This document shows, one piece after another, positions 47,786 through 56,465 of a DNA stretch of 64,000 nucleotides. The position numbers and the translations under genes are program-made. The first letter of the stretch is position 1. The number at the start of each line of letters is the position of its first letter. Source of the stretch: Dyadobacter linearis. GTDB taxonomy: Bacteria > Bacteroidota > Bacteroidia > Cytophagales > Spirosomataceae. The notes under the pieces were generated by a model. It ran no database searches, was not told the DNA's origin, and saw only the letters and a program-made list of their open reading frames with translations. The DNA lies in the NCBI RefSeq assembly GCF_907165045.1, contig NZ_CAJRAU010000002.1, positions 620,001 to 684,000 on the forward strand, read 5' to 3'.

Positions 47786-49117
47786 ATGAGAAAGCTAGCT
47801 GCATTTACCTCCCTGTACCTATTTGTAACCACCACGATTTTTGCCCAGAATAGCGCGCTGATTTCCGGCGCAGATATGGATTTTCTGAGAAAAATGACCC
47901 GGGATGTGCTCGACAGTTCGCGCATTCGCCCCGGGCAAAGCCTGCCGGCGCCTTATGGGAAAAACAATACCGGTGGAACGCTCATCCGTCCCGGCGGCCG
48001 GAGCACTTACCCTTCGTTCTGGATACGCGATTATGCGATGTCACTGGAAACAGGAATGGTTACCGCAGCCGAACAAAAACACATGCTGATACTCACCGCA
48101 GCCACTCAATGCGACCAAACGTGGATTACGAAAGGCGGAAGTATGGTGCCGTTTGGCGCGATTGCAGACCATATTCGCGTCGATGATAATAGGCCGATCT
48201 ACTTTCCCGGCACCTACGATTACATCGGGCAGGGAACGGAAGAGTACGGAATGACGCCGCCGTATTGCGATCAGTTTTACTTTATAGAAATGGGTTATCA
48301 CTATTTCAAAACGACATCTGATACGCAGTTTTTTCAACATAAAACCAATGGAAGCACAATACTGGAAAGACTTGAAATCGCATTTCGAGTTCCGCCAGCA
48401 GATCTGACGGATCAGCTCGTTTTTACAAATGAAACTTTCAGAGGCGTGGATTTCGGATTCCGCGACGCGATCCGGATTACCGGGAAGCTGGTATATCCTT
48501 CCCTATTGAAATATCGCGCGGCAAAGCAGCTCGCAGCGCTTTTTGAGAAAACGGGTAACAGAGAAAAAGGGGCATCCTATTTGAAGATTGCAGAAACGAT
48601 CAAGCGAGCTATTCCTGCAACGTTTCTGGATAAAAATGGAATGCTGCTGGCTTCGACAGGCAAAAGTGCCCAGCCTGATGTGTGGGCTACTGCATTGGCT
48701 TCCTATTGGGGTATTTTGGATAAAAAGCAGGTCGAGATCGCGAGTTCTTTTCTTGCCGCCGCATTTAAAAAAGGAACATTATCCTACAAAGGAAGTGTGC
48801 GGCACGTATTGACCGACCAGGATTTTAATGAAAAAACGGCCTGGGAAAGTGCGATCGTTCCAAAAAACACGTATCAGAATGGATCGTATTGGGGCACTCC
48901 CGTGGGCTGGGTGGCATTGCTGATTGCTCAAACCGAACCGGAGTCTGCCAGGAAGTTGCTTGCCGAGTACATTGCCGAGCTGCGCGAAAATGATTACAGA
49001 AAAGGGCCAACCTTCAATTCTCCGGTTGAATGCTTTACGGCGGAAGGTATTCGAGGTCCGGTGTACCTGACTACCGTGAGCTGCCCGCTGATCGCATTGA
49101 CCACCAACCAGCAGTAG
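47786..49117 (+). CDS. Exported six-hairpin glycosidase-like protein
   Basis: 443 residues with a signal peptide (MRKLAAFTSLYLFVTTTIF, cleavage near AQNS). The body is helical with repeated aromatic motifs typical of an (alpha/alpha)6 barrel: STYPSFWIRDYAMSLETGMV, PYCDQFYFIEMGYHYFKTTS, QPDVWATALASYWGIL, QNGSYWGTPVGWVALLI. WIRDYAMS and NGSYWGTPVGW resemble active-site segments of six-hairpin glycosidases. The family and substrate are not identified. It is probably periplasmic. Its promoter was not found in the 97 nt before it. Confidence 0.7.
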   Translation: MRKLAAFTSLYLFVTTTIFAQNSALISGADMDFLRKMTRDVLDSSRIRPGQSLPAPYGKNNTGGTLIRPGGRSTYPSFWIRDYAMSLETGMVTAAEQKHMLILTAATQCDQTWITKGGSMVPFGAIADHIRVDDNRPIYFPGTYDYIGQGTEEYGMTPPYCDQFYFIEMGYHYFKTTSDTQFFQHKTNGSTILERLEIAFRVPPADLTDQLVFTNETFRGVDFGFRDAIRITGKLVYPSLLKYRAAKQLAALFEKTGNREKGASYLKIAETIKRAIPATFLDKNGMLLASTGKSAQPDVWATALASYWGILDKKQVEIASSFLAAAFKKGTLSYKGSVRHVLTDQDFNEKTAWESAIVPKNTYQNGSYWGTPVGWVALLIAQTEPESARKLLAEYIAELRENDYRKGPTFNSPVECFTAEGIRGPVYLTTVSCPLIALTTNQQ

Positions 49118-49226
49118 GTTACAAGCCAGCTCAGGTTGTAGCGAAATACGATTTGTTGGCTTTCCGGCAAGTATAGTTGAGCCGCCTGGTATTTTTAACA
49201 GCAAGATTTGATATAAAACTAAAAAT

Positions 49227-49694
49227 ATGACTTACCTGAAACTAAGATCCAAGTTGTTCGGCGGAATGGCCGTTTTGTTGTTAACCCTAATTTTTTCACA
49301 AAAAAGCATGGCCCAAAGTAAAGAAGAAGCGGAAGTTGCAAAAGCGGTCGAGGCGCTGAAAGCATTGCTGGTAGAACCAAACCAAAAGGGTCTGGAAGAA
49401 ATTTCTTCAAAGGATCTGAGCTACGGACATTCGAATGGTCTGGTGGAAGATCAGAAGACTTTTGTGGAATCGCTGATCAGCAAAAAGTATGATTTCGTCA
49501 CCATGGACCTGACTGAACAAACGATCACAATTACCGGCAATGCAGCGATTGTGCGGCATATTCTTACTGCTAAAACGAACGACGCGGGAAAAGGTCCGGG
49601 AACGGCCAACATTAAAGTTTTGCAGGTCTGGCAAAAACAATCGAATGGAAAATGGTTGATGATCGCGCGCCAGGCTGTGAAGATTTTGTCTTAG
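49227..49694 (+). CDS. Exported NTF2-like (DUF4440) protein
   Basis: 155 residues with a hydrophobic N-terminus (GGMAVLLLTLIFSQKSMAQS) acting as a signal. The mature 120 residues match the NTF2/SnoaL-like cone fold: VAKAVEALKALLVEPNQKGL, LEEISSKDLSYGHSNGLVED, and VLQVWQKQSNGKWLMIARQ at the end. Catalytic residues cannot be assigned. It lies 109 nt after the glycosidase-like gene, and its stop overlaps the stop of the convergent outer-membrane gene by 4 nt. Confidence 0.82.
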   Translation: MTYLKLRSKLFGGMAVLLLTLIFSQKSMAQSKEEAEVAKAVEALKALLVEPNQKGLEEISSKDLSYGHSNGLVEDQKTFVESLISKKYDFVTMDLTEQTITITGNAAIVRHILTAKTNDAGKGPGTANIKVLQVWQKQSNGKWLMIARQAVKILS

Positions 49695-50785
49695 CGCCCG
49701 AGTTTGATCCCAAAAGAAGCGAACCCAAGTTTCCCGGTTTTCCCAGGTGAAAAGCCGGGATTTTTTGTGTCTGTTCCGTTCAGCGGGCTCGTTTTCAACT
49801 CCACATAATTCGGGTAATAGAGCACGAAAAGTCCGATCCATTTATAGCCGATCTCGGCGACATAGCTCAGTCCGAGCGTGTGTCTTTCACTATAAACACC
49901 ATACCCGCCGCCTGTGATGATCGGCCCCTTATCGTCCACCACTGTGGTTCCGGAAGGGTTATTGATAATTACGGCATTCGAATACAACGATGGGCTGGCG
50001 TTTTGGAAATTTCTGTTGTAGTTGATTCTGGCTCCTGCATTGAGGTAAAAGGTCGACTGGCCCTTTTTATTCTTCATCGCAAAACGAGGCGCCACCTGTA
50101 TGTAGGTCTGTAAAGCATTAAAATCCGACTTCAATGGCGTGATCTGATTTTCTTTCATTACTTGCTTCGCCCGGTCGGTTACCTGTTTCAAATCTTTAAA
50201 CAGCACGGGCTCCACCAGGTTCCAATGCAGGTACCGCTGGATATTCAGTCCGATTCCTGCTCCATAACGCAGTGAAACAATGTGCCGGGGCCGGTCGATG
50301 AACTTCATATCGTGCACGACGGACAGGCTGCTCGTCAGTAAATTTTGCATCACAATGTCGCATGTCAGCGTGCCGGTAGGGTGGTTCATCACAGCCGGAG
50401 AAGCCTGGAAAAATGTATATCGGTTGATATTATACCCGGCCCCGACGTGCAAATTCAGGAAGGTATTTGCGAGATATTGCTGGGACTTTGAAAGTTTTGC
50501 AGGTTCGCTGATGAAATCTGTGTTGGTTAGTGTAACGTGTTGTCTTTGAGCTTCTTCTGTGCCGGCCTGAGTGCCATTTAACTCTTTCAGGATTTTATTT
50601 AAATCCAGCATTTCCAGCTTTTTAAGATCTTCCGGAGACTGTCCGTAAAATATCACTTTGCTGTTTTTACCTGCATTCAAAATGATGGTGTCGGGTGGCG
50701 TGGGGTTAGGGTGGGAGGATAGGAGTGTTCCGAGGGTCAAAAGGATTGTGTTCATGGCTAATAGATTGGTTATTAAGTAATTCAA
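49691..50785 (-). CDS. Outer-membrane protein coupled to an ECF sigma module
   Basis: 364 residues; the ATG at 50785 overlaps the anti-sigma-like gene (ATGA), while MNTILLTLGTLLSS at 50755 is an alternative start with a shorter signal. The protein is exported and barrel-like: LHVGAGYNINRYTFFQAS, YGAGIGLNIQRYLHWN, YLNAGARINYNRNFQNAS, LSYVAEIGYKWIGLFVLYY and a C-terminus GFASFGIKLGR. No known family is recognised. As the third gene after sigma and anti-sigma, it may be the envelope partner of this stress-type module. Confidence 0.72.
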   Translation of the reverse strand: MNYLITNLLAMNTILLTLGTLLSSHPNPTPPDTIILNAGKNSKVIFYGQSPEDLKKLEMLDLNKILKELNGTQAGTEEAQRQHVTLTNTDFISEPAKLSKSQQYLANTFLNLHVGAGYNINRYTFFQASPAVMNHPTGTLTCDIVMQNLLTSSLSVVHDMKFIDRPRHIVSLRYGAGIGLNIQRYLHWNLVEPVLFKDLKQVTDRAKQVMKENQITPLKSDFNALQTYIQVAPRFAMKNKKGQSTFYLNAGARINYNRNFQNASPSLYSNAVIINNPSGTTVVDDKGPIITGGGYGVYSERHTLGLSYVAEIGYKWIGLFVLYYPNYVELKTSPLNGTDTKNPGFSPGKTGKLGFASFGIKLGR

Positions 50786-51525
50786 TGCTTCATTTCCAGA
50801 TTTTTTTGCGGCGGGGATGGTTTAACAACTGTCGGATATTCGACGAAACTTTGCTGTACAAAAGACCAGAATGTTGGCTTACCCACATTTCTGTCAAATT
50901 GCAGGCGCATTTTCCTTGCTTTCCTGTCTTTTTTTACCTGATCGAATATGCGCTGCAAAGCGGAAAGCTGGACGGTGTTTTCTTCCGGTAGGTCAATATC
51001 TGCGATGAGCACTTTCTCAGCTCGCGGCTTCGCGGTAACTGAATCGGCAACTGTATTCGCGATGTTAATGCTGCTTTCAATTGGTTGTGTAACAGTGGGA
51101 ATATCAGCAACCTGAGGCGCGGCCACCTCCGTATTTTCATTGACGGATATTTGATTTTCAGGTTTGAAGTCCTCTTGATCGGGCTGGTTTTTTATTGGCT
51201 TTGTAACTATCTCAAAACCCGGATTTATTTTTCCAACCAGCTTATTATCAGTCTGTAACTTATCGGCGTGTAATTTTGGGGAAATAGCTGGGGTTATACT
51301 TTTGTTTGCCAGTACTTGCTGTTTTTCCGGTTTTAATACCGAAATAGTAATTACAATCAACAACAGAACTGACGCAGCTGCATAAGGCCACCAAAGCCAC
51401 ACGGTTTTGGGTTTTTGCTTCTCTTTTACACTAGCCCAGATTTTCTCCGGGTTAAAGTCTTCGCTTCCGGCATTATTGGTCTGCGAAGCTTCCCTTATTT
51501 TATCAAACAATCTTTCGTTTTGCAT
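50782..51525 (-). CDS. Membrane-spanning anti-sigma-like protein
   Basis: 247 residues from MQNERLFDKIREASQTNNAG; the frame extends to 51612 but the later start is preferred because it overlaps the sigma stop by 23 nt and removes a basic leader. One membrane segment is at ~48-68 (WWPYAAASVLLLIVITISVL). The cytoplasmic ~45 residues are short and acidic; the periplasmic part is Gln/Pro/Asn-rich and repetitive (KPIKNQPDQEDFKPENQISV), with no FecR domain. The gene order with an ECF sigma suggests an anti-sigma factor of the single-TM, non-FecR type. This is inferred from position and topology. Confidence 0.65.
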   Translation of the reverse strand: MQNERLFDKIREASQTNNAGSEDFNPEKIWASVKEKQKPKTVWLWWPYAAASVLLLIVITISVLKPEKQQVLANKSITPAISPKLHADKLQTDNKLVGKINPGFEIVTKPIKNQPDQEDFKPENQISVNENTEVAAPQVADIPTVTQPIESSINIANTVADSVTAKPRAEKVLIADIDLPEENTVQLSALQRIFDQVKKDRKARKMRLQFDRNVGKPTFWSFVQQSFVEYPTVVKPSPPQKNLEMKH

Positions 51526-52057
51526 AAGCCGGATCCAATTCGATAACTTTTCTTTGTAGCATATTCTTCGCTTTGCTGAGCTGCGATTTCGAGGTACCTG
51601 CGCTGATTCCAAGCATTTGAGCGATCTCAGCGTGTGGGTACCCTTCTATTTCGTATAAATTAAACACAGTCCGGTAGCCTGCGGGTAAGCTTTCTATGAG
51701 TTTGAAAATCTCTTCTGCCGTTAAGTGTTCAATAGTGTCGGTGTCGATTGCATAGTTTTCCTGATCTTGTTCGGTCAGCAATTCCATTCGCTTTTCTTTC
51801 CTGAGAATATGCAGGCATTCATTTACGACAATTTTTTTAATCCATAATTCAAATGGCGGCACCGCTTCGAACTGGCAGTTTCCCAGCTTTTTGAAAATGA
51901 TATAGAAAGATTCGGAAACTGCGTCTTCTGTTTTGGGCACATCGGCGAGATATCTTTTCGCCAGCCGGAACAGGATCCTTCCGTAGCAATCAAAGATCTG
52001 CCGCTGCGCATACGCATCTTGTTGCTGGGCTGCGTAAATGATTGCGAGGGTGATCAA
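51503..52057 (-). CDS. ECF sigma-70 factor
   Basis: 184 residues. Region 2 is RQIFDCYGRILFRLAKRYLA, then EDAVSESFYIIFKKLGN; region 4 is LPAGYRTVFNLYEIEGYPHA, then EIAQMLGISAGTSKSQLSKA. It heads a sigma, anti-sigma, outer-membrane-protein unit in which each gene overlaps the next by 23 nt or 4 nt. The SusC/FecR module at 8364-10455 has a separate sigma factor. The regulon is unknown. The upstream 550 nt may contain a leader or small RNA (52180-52440). Confidence 0.9.
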   Translation of the reverse strand: MITLAIIYAAQQQDAYAQRQIFDCYGRILFRLAKRYLADVPKTEDAVSESFYIIFKKLGNCQFEAVPPFELWIKKIVVNECLHILRKEKRMELLTEQDQENYAIDTDTIEHLTAEEIFKLIESLPAGYRTVFNLYEIEGYPHAEIAQMLGISAGTSKSQLSKAKNMLQRKVIELDPAYAKRKIV

Positions 52058-52180
52058 AGGCGGTCGGGATGAATCACGATAATAAGGAACTCACCCGGCA
52101 AACGGTTGCCTGTAAGCAGGATTATTTTTGAAAAAGATCGGGAGTAGCTGCGGCAGGGAAAATGCATATTGGTGAGGGCA

Positions 52181-52208
52181 TAAAAAATGGCGGCCATTTC
52201 TGACCGCC
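52181..52208 (-). terminator. Intrinsic terminator on the minus strand
   Basis: Read on the minus strand, GGCGGTCA-GAAA-TGGCCGCC is an 8-bp stem (one G-U pair) with a GAAA tetraloop, followed by ATTTTTTA. On the plus strand the same sequence has a C-A mismatch and no trailing T run, so the minus orientation is favoured. No coding gene ends just upstream on that strand. Confidence 0.7.
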
Positions 52209-52307
52209 GGCAACCCACAACAAAGAGTGGCACAGCATTAATCTGCGATTACATGATTGTAGTCCTGGACTAATCTGAGGTTTATTAAAAACCTGCATTT
52301 GTGTTCA

Positions 52308-52440
52308 GTTATCATATTATTCTGCGGAAAACAGCAATTTTCATTGCTAGCAATCAACTCTCGCCGATTTGCATCACTAGAAGCGTTCCTGTAATATGAT
52401 AACAGAGGTTGCGTAGCTAAGCTAATGCAAATCCACGCAA
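52308..52440 (-). ncRNA. Candidate structured RNA or leader
   Basis: Read on the minus strand, the stretch has a 12-bp helix (GTTATCATATTA with TAATATGATAAC; 52392-52403 and 52308-52319) enclosing a hairpin AGCAAT-GAAA-ATTGCT with a GNRA-type loop. A 9-bp pair GATTTGCAT/ATGCAAATC lies at 52366-52374 and 52425-52433, and crosses the 12-bp helix as a pseudoknot would. A hairpin TTGCGT...ACGCAA (52409-52414 and 52435-52440) is an alternative partner. Its 3' neighbour is the minus-strand terminator at 52181-52208. No ORF covers it. Confidence 0.4.
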
Positions 52441-52611
52441 AGGCAAAATTTCGGGAGTGAAAACATCATAAAACCGGACATGGAATATGTCGGGCAGGTG
52501 TCGTTGTCAGGGCTGTCATTTAGTAGTCTTTCAGGCACAAATTGAATTCATCTGGGCTATTTACGTCAATTCTACGCTTCTGGCACAGGTTTTGCCGATT
52601 AGAAACCGCGT

Positions 52612-54849
52612 ATGGAAAATTTAACAAATTCAGGTAGCTCCGGACGATTAATCATAGTTGCTTATCGATTACCCTTCAAATTAGTCCGGGAAAATGATCA
52701 GGTCCGTCTGTTCCAAAATTCAGGAGGACTGGTATCGGCAGTTTTGTCTCTTGTAAAGGACACCCGGATGCCAAAATTCAATACCAGTGAGAAGATCCAG
52801 TGGGTAGGCTTTTCGGAGAACACGAGAGAAGAACTGGAAGGGCAATCGCTTGCAAATGAAGAGTTTCAGGCACACCCTGTCTTTATTCCCGAGGAGGTAA
52901 ATGAGAATTATTACGAAGGTTTTTGCAATAACTTGATCTGGCCGCTTTGCCATTATTTTCCTTCCCTTGCCCGATTTAATGATGAATATTTCGAAGCTTA
53001 TCAGACTGCCAACAGGCTCTTTTTTGAAAAACTAGATGAAATACTGGAACCGGACGACACGATCTGGGTGCAGGATTATCAGTTAATGCTGCTGCCGGGC
53101 ATGATCCGCGAGAAGTATCCTTCGAACAAAATCGGGTTCTTTTTTCACATTCCGTTTCCGTCCTATGAGCTTTTCAGAATGCTGCCGGTAAGGTGGCGGA
53201 AAGCGCTGGTCGATGGGATACTTGGTGCCGATGTGGTTGGATTTCATACCAATGATTATGTTGAATATTTCCTGAAAGCTGCGCGGCTCGTTTCTGAATA
53301 TGGAAACAAGCTGCACTACATTAATATGAGTAACCGGATAGTCAAAGTCGATTCGTTTCCGATCAGTATTGATTTTGAGAAGTTCAATGCGGCATTTGAC
53401 GAACCGGAAGTGATGCAGGCGCGAAACGATGCGCGGCAGTCGCTTAAAGAAAAAGTGATCTTTTCGGTTGACAGGCTTGATTACTCAAAAGGTATTATCC
53501 ACCGGTTGAAAGGTTATCAGCGATTCTTGGAAAGATATCCTGAGTGGCATGAAAAGGTATCTTTTGTGATGGTAGTAGTGCCTTCGCGTGACACGATTGA
53601 GCAATACCAGCAGATGAAATCAGATATTGACCAGACCGTGGGCAAGATCAATGCAGACTTTGGCAATATATACTGGCAGCCGATCATTTATCAATATCGC
53701 TCAATGCCTTACCACGAGTTGGTGGGCATGTATACAGCCAGCGACGTGGCGCTTATTACACCCGTGCGCGACGGGATGAACCTCGTGTGTAAAGAATATG
53801 TAGCCAGTCGCAAGGATCGGAAAGGGGTGCTGATACTCAGTGAAATGGCGGGAGCGGCGGCGGAGTTGGGAGAGGCGATCATTATTAATCCGCTTGACAG
53901 CCAGGATATTGCCGATGCGATCAAGCAGGCATTTGAAATGCCCGTCGAAGAGCAAACCAAACGAATGGATGCGATGCGCGAGCGTATTAAGGATTACGAC
54001 GTTTTCGCGTGGACCAATGACTTTTTTACCCAAATGACAATGCTAGAACAAGAACACGATAGATTGCGCCAGGTATTTCTGAACACCAGTGGTATCGACG
54101 CGATCAGACAAGCTTACGAAGCTTCAACTGACAGGATTCTGTTTTTCGATTACGATGGTACGCTTGCGCCGATCGTGGCGGACCCGGCGAAGGCTATTAT
54201 TTCCGAAGATGTAAAGAAACTGATCGGTGAAATTGCGAAGCGGGATACCGTCGTGATTGTGAGTGGCCGTGATAAACAATTTCTGGGCGATCTGTTCAAT
54301 GATTTGCCGGTACATATTATCGCAGAGCACGGCGCACTCGTGAAAACGAAAGGTTCGGAAGAGTGGATGCTCAATGCCGATTATGAGGAGGGATGGAAAG
54401 AGAGTATCCGCCCGATTATGGATATGTACGCGAAAAGGTGCCCCGGCGCTTTTGTTGAGGAGAAAGAAACTTCGCTGGCGTGGCATTACCGTACTGCCGA
54501 TGAAAAGGAATATGCGACCAGGCGAGCGCAGGAGCTTTTGTGGCAACTCAAAAATTACATTCAGCCGGAGCTTAATTTGCAGGTGATTGACGGAAATAAG
54601 GTGGTGGAAGTCAAAAAAACCGCATTCAATAAAGGTACAGCGACGCGGATGTTTGTGGATAATGGCAGTTACGACTTTGTACTCGCGATTGGAGATGATA
54701 CCACCGATGAGGATATGTTCGAAGCATTGCCGGACACTTCATTTACGATCAAGATTGGTGACGATCTGTCTGCCGCGCGCAATCATATCAGAAGTCAGGA
54801 TGAAGTCTTTCATTTCCTGACGTTTATGGTTTCTTCGGTTTCGGAGTAG
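52612..54849 (+). CDS. Fused trehalose-6-phosphate synthase / phosphatase
   Basis: 745 residues in two parts. Residues ~1-480 are OtsA (GT20): GGLVSAVLSLVKD, WVQDYQLMLLPGMIREKYP, GFFFHIPFPSYELFRMLPVR, VDRLDYSKGIIHRLKGYQRF and ITPVRDGMNLVCKEYVASRK. Residues ~500-745 are OtsB, a HAD phosphatase: FFDYDGTLAPIVADP with catalytic Asp513 and Asp515, VIVSGRDKQFLGDLF and AIGDDTTDEDMFEALPD. It makes trehalose from UDP-glucose and glucose-6-phosphate in one polypeptide. It stands alone on the plus strand. Confidence 0.96.
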   Translation: MENLTNSGSSGRLIIVAYRLPFKLVRENDQVRLFQNSGGLVSAVLSLVKDTRMPKFNTSEKIQWVGFSENTREELEGQSLANEEFQAHPVFIPEEVNENYYEGFCNNLIWPLCHYFPSLARFNDEYFEAYQTANRLFFEKLDEILEPDDTIWVQDYQLMLLPGMIREKYPSNKIGFFFHIPFPSYELFRMLPVRWRKALVDGILGADVVGFHTNDYVEYFLKAARLVSEYGNKLHYINMSNRIVKVDSFPISIDFEKFNAAFDEPEVMQARNDARQSLKEKVIFSVDRLDYSKGIIHRLKGYQRFLERYPEWHEKVSFVMVVVPSRDTIEQYQQMKSDIDQTVGKINADFGNIYWQPIIYQYRSMPYHELVGMYTASDVALITPVRDGMNLVCKEYVASRKDRKGVLILSEMAGAAAELGEAIIINPLDSQDIADAIKQAFEMPVEEQTKRMDAMRERIKDYDVFAWTNDFFTQMTMLEQEHDRLRQVFLNTSGIDAIRQAYEASTDRILFFDYDGTLAPIVADPAKAIISEDVKKLIGEIAKRDTVVIVSGRDKQFLGDLFNDLPVHIIAEHGALVKTKGSEEWMLNADYEEGWKESIRPIMDMYAKRCPGAFVEEKETSLAWHYRTADEKEYATRRAQELLWQLKNYIQPELNLQVIDGNKVVEVKKTAFNKGTATRMFVDNGSYDFVLAIGDDTTDEDMFEALPDTSFTIKIGDDLSAARNHIRSQDEVFHFLTFMVSSVSE

Positions 54850-54964
54850 CTCTCAGTTAGTGTAAGGAGGCGGATCGCAATCTGCCAAAATCGACCGTTA
54901 AAAAATCGGATAACTTTATTTATGATTTTAAGGGGCATATTGCCAGGAACATTTGTAAACCTGC

Positions 54965-55861
54965 GTGAGAAAGCTCTATTATCTGCTTGTCGCCATGGCG
55001 ACTGTTGTTACACAAGCGTGTACTTCAAATTATAATCATGTTATTGTGTCCGGTAGAGTAAGAAACGGGCTTACTGGATTACCGTTACAGAATGCCGATG
55101 TGTTGATATTTTGTAGGCAAGAAAGCGGAATCGACGATATGTCGCTGGTTGAGCAAAGTGTTAGAACTGACTCGGCCGGATACTTCGTAGCTGAATTTAA
55201 CAAGGGAGTTAAGTTTGAAATAGCGATTAAAAAGAAGGGATTTGTACCAGTGAAGTTGTCGCGTTGGCTAGATTCCAATACTATTAAACTAAATATCAGT
55301 CTATTAGAAATTGCCTTCAATTCTTCAACGATTGCTTCATTTGATATAAATGAGTGCAGGAACATTCAAATCTATAACAGATACCTTACCAAACATAAAT
55401 CGACATCACCAATACCAGCGGTGAATTTATTCGGCCTTGATATAGCAACTTTATGTGTCAAAGATGATACTTCCAAATGCGACATCTGGCTTGAAGCTAA
55501 TTCCAATTTTGAACACCCGTTGCGAATTATAAGTAAATATGGAGTGCATCCCATTTACCGAAGCGAGGTGAAGTCATCCTTGCTATATGAACGTTGTGTA
55601 GCACCGACTAGTGGCTACAAATATAACTTGACATTGGAACCTGAGATAGTAGGTTTTTTTGTAAAATGTTCAAAAGGAAATTCTTACGCAAAAGTGCTGC
55701 TTGAATTTGAAGAAACAACTGGTGAGTGGGATGAAAATGAAACTAAAATAGCAGAGAAAGGCATTTCGTTAAATTATTTATTTCAGCCCAATGGTACAAC
55801 CAACCTGCATTATACTAATGATAGTCTCGATCTTGACTTTTTTTTACGAAGGCAATACTAA
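54965..55861 (+). CDS. AT-rich lipoprotein with carboxypeptidase-regulatory-like domain
   Basis: 298 residues from a GTG at 54965. The signal MRKLYYLLVAMATVVTQAC ends at lipidated Cys19. Residues ~28-100 resemble a CarboxypepD_reg-like Ig fold (VSGRVRNGLTGLPLQNADVL, DSAGYFVAEFN, IAIKKKGFVPVKLSRW). The C-terminal half is not recognised. Codon use is visibly more AT-rich than that of its neighbours, suggesting acquisition by transfer. A long imperfect hairpin follows its stop. The function is unknown. Confidence 0.7.
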   Translation: MRKLYYLLVAMATVVTQACTSNYNHVIVSGRVRNGLTGLPLQNADVLIFCRQESGIDDMSLVEQSVRTDSAGYFVAEFNKGVKFEIAIKKKGFVPVKLSRWLDSNTIKLNISLLEIAFNSSTIASFDINECRNIQIYNRYLTKHKSTSPIPAVNLFGLDIATLCVKDDTSKCDIWLEANSNFEHPLRIISKYGVHPIYRSEVKSSLLYERCVAPTSGYKYNLTLEPEIVGFFVKCSKGNSYAKVLLEFEETTGEWDENETKIAEKGISLNYLFQPNGTTNLHYTNDSLDLDFFLRRQY

Positions 55862-55875
55862 TTAGCCAATTAACA

Positions 55876-55955
55876 ATCGGTGATGTCTCTCAATTTTCTA
55901 CCGCTCGAAATAAATACATATAAAACAAGCGAAAAGAAATCTTCACATCACCGAT
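55876..55955. repeat. 80-nt imperfect inverted repeat between convergent genes
   Basis: ATCGGTGATGT (55876-55886) pairs with ACATCACCGAT (55945-55955). Inside, TTTTC pairs with GAAAA and CGCT with AGCG, giving a stepped hairpin around an A-rich loop. It lies between the stops of two convergent genes, so it may terminate both or stabilise their mRNA ends. No T run adjoins it. Confidence 0.6.
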
Positions 55956-55964
55956 CTGAAAGTA

Positions 55965-56225
55965 TCAGGCAGCGCTGGCTGACGAGAAGTCACCAGCCTC
56001 GTTCAGGTTTTCCAACTTGATAAAGTGACAAACATAACCCGCCGACCGTAAAGTGGCCTGGATCAGGGTAAAATCCGATAATTCCGAGGTAAGGGTCAAC
56101 ATAAAGTCCTGGAAATCGTAAGCCCAATGTTTCACATTAAGCTGTTTAAGGCAATCGTGCAGTCTTTGGAAAGACTTGTTATTTTGTATTCGTGTTCTGA
56201 ATGATATCTTGTACTTACGGGCCAT
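55965..56225 (-). CDS. Small protein of unknown function (86 aa)
   Basis: 86 residues (MARKYKISFRTRIQNNKSFQ; ..VKHWAYDFQDFMLTLTSELS; ..LIQATLRSAGYVCHFIKLEN). The alternating pattern suggests a small ferredoxin-like alpha/beta fold, as in heavy-metal-associated-type domains, but no CxxC metal motif is present. No signal peptide is seen. It stands alone and downstream of the terminator of the dipeptidase operon. The function is not recognised. Confidence 0.55.
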   Translation of the reverse strand: MARKYKISFRTRIQNNKSFQRLHDCLKQLNVKHWAYDFQDFMLTLTSELSDFTLIQATLRSAGYVCHFIKLENLNEAGDFSSASAA

Positions 56226-56344
56226 TTTTTTGATGAAGGATATTATTTGATAAAACCGGCATTCGCCGCTGCTCCGAACTGTGAGTAAATATCGTACTTA
56301 TTTATAATTAATCCAAATAAGTATGATTACAAGGACGCTTTAAT

Positions 56345-56393
56345 AAAAAAGCTTCGCAACCGGAATTCTTTTCCAAAGTTGCGAAGCTTTTTT
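56345..56393 (-). terminator. Intrinsic terminator of the D-amino-acid operon
   Basis: AAAAAAGCTTCGCAAC (56345-56360) pairs perfectly over 16 bp with GTTGCGAAGCTTTTTT (56378-56393), with a 17-nt loop. On the minus strand the stem ends in a run of T. It lies 73 nt after the dipeptidase stop (56466) and before the 86-aa gene, so it should end the operon. It could work in both directions. Confidence 0.85.
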
Positions 56394-56465
56394 GATAATA
56401 CTTTTATTATAATATTAAGAAAGTATTAGATTTTATAAATTCAGTCTAATCGAAACTTAACACTG

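Larger units (their letters stand above)
52058..52611. other. 554-nt intergenic region with palindrome-rich stretch
   Basis: No gene fits here between the divergent sigma gene and otsA. It holds a terminator-like hairpin at 52189-52208 and several inverted repeats between 52308 and 52440, described separately. I see no clear promoter for otsA or the sigma gene. The part from 52441 to 52611 shows nothing recognisable. Confidence 0.6.
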
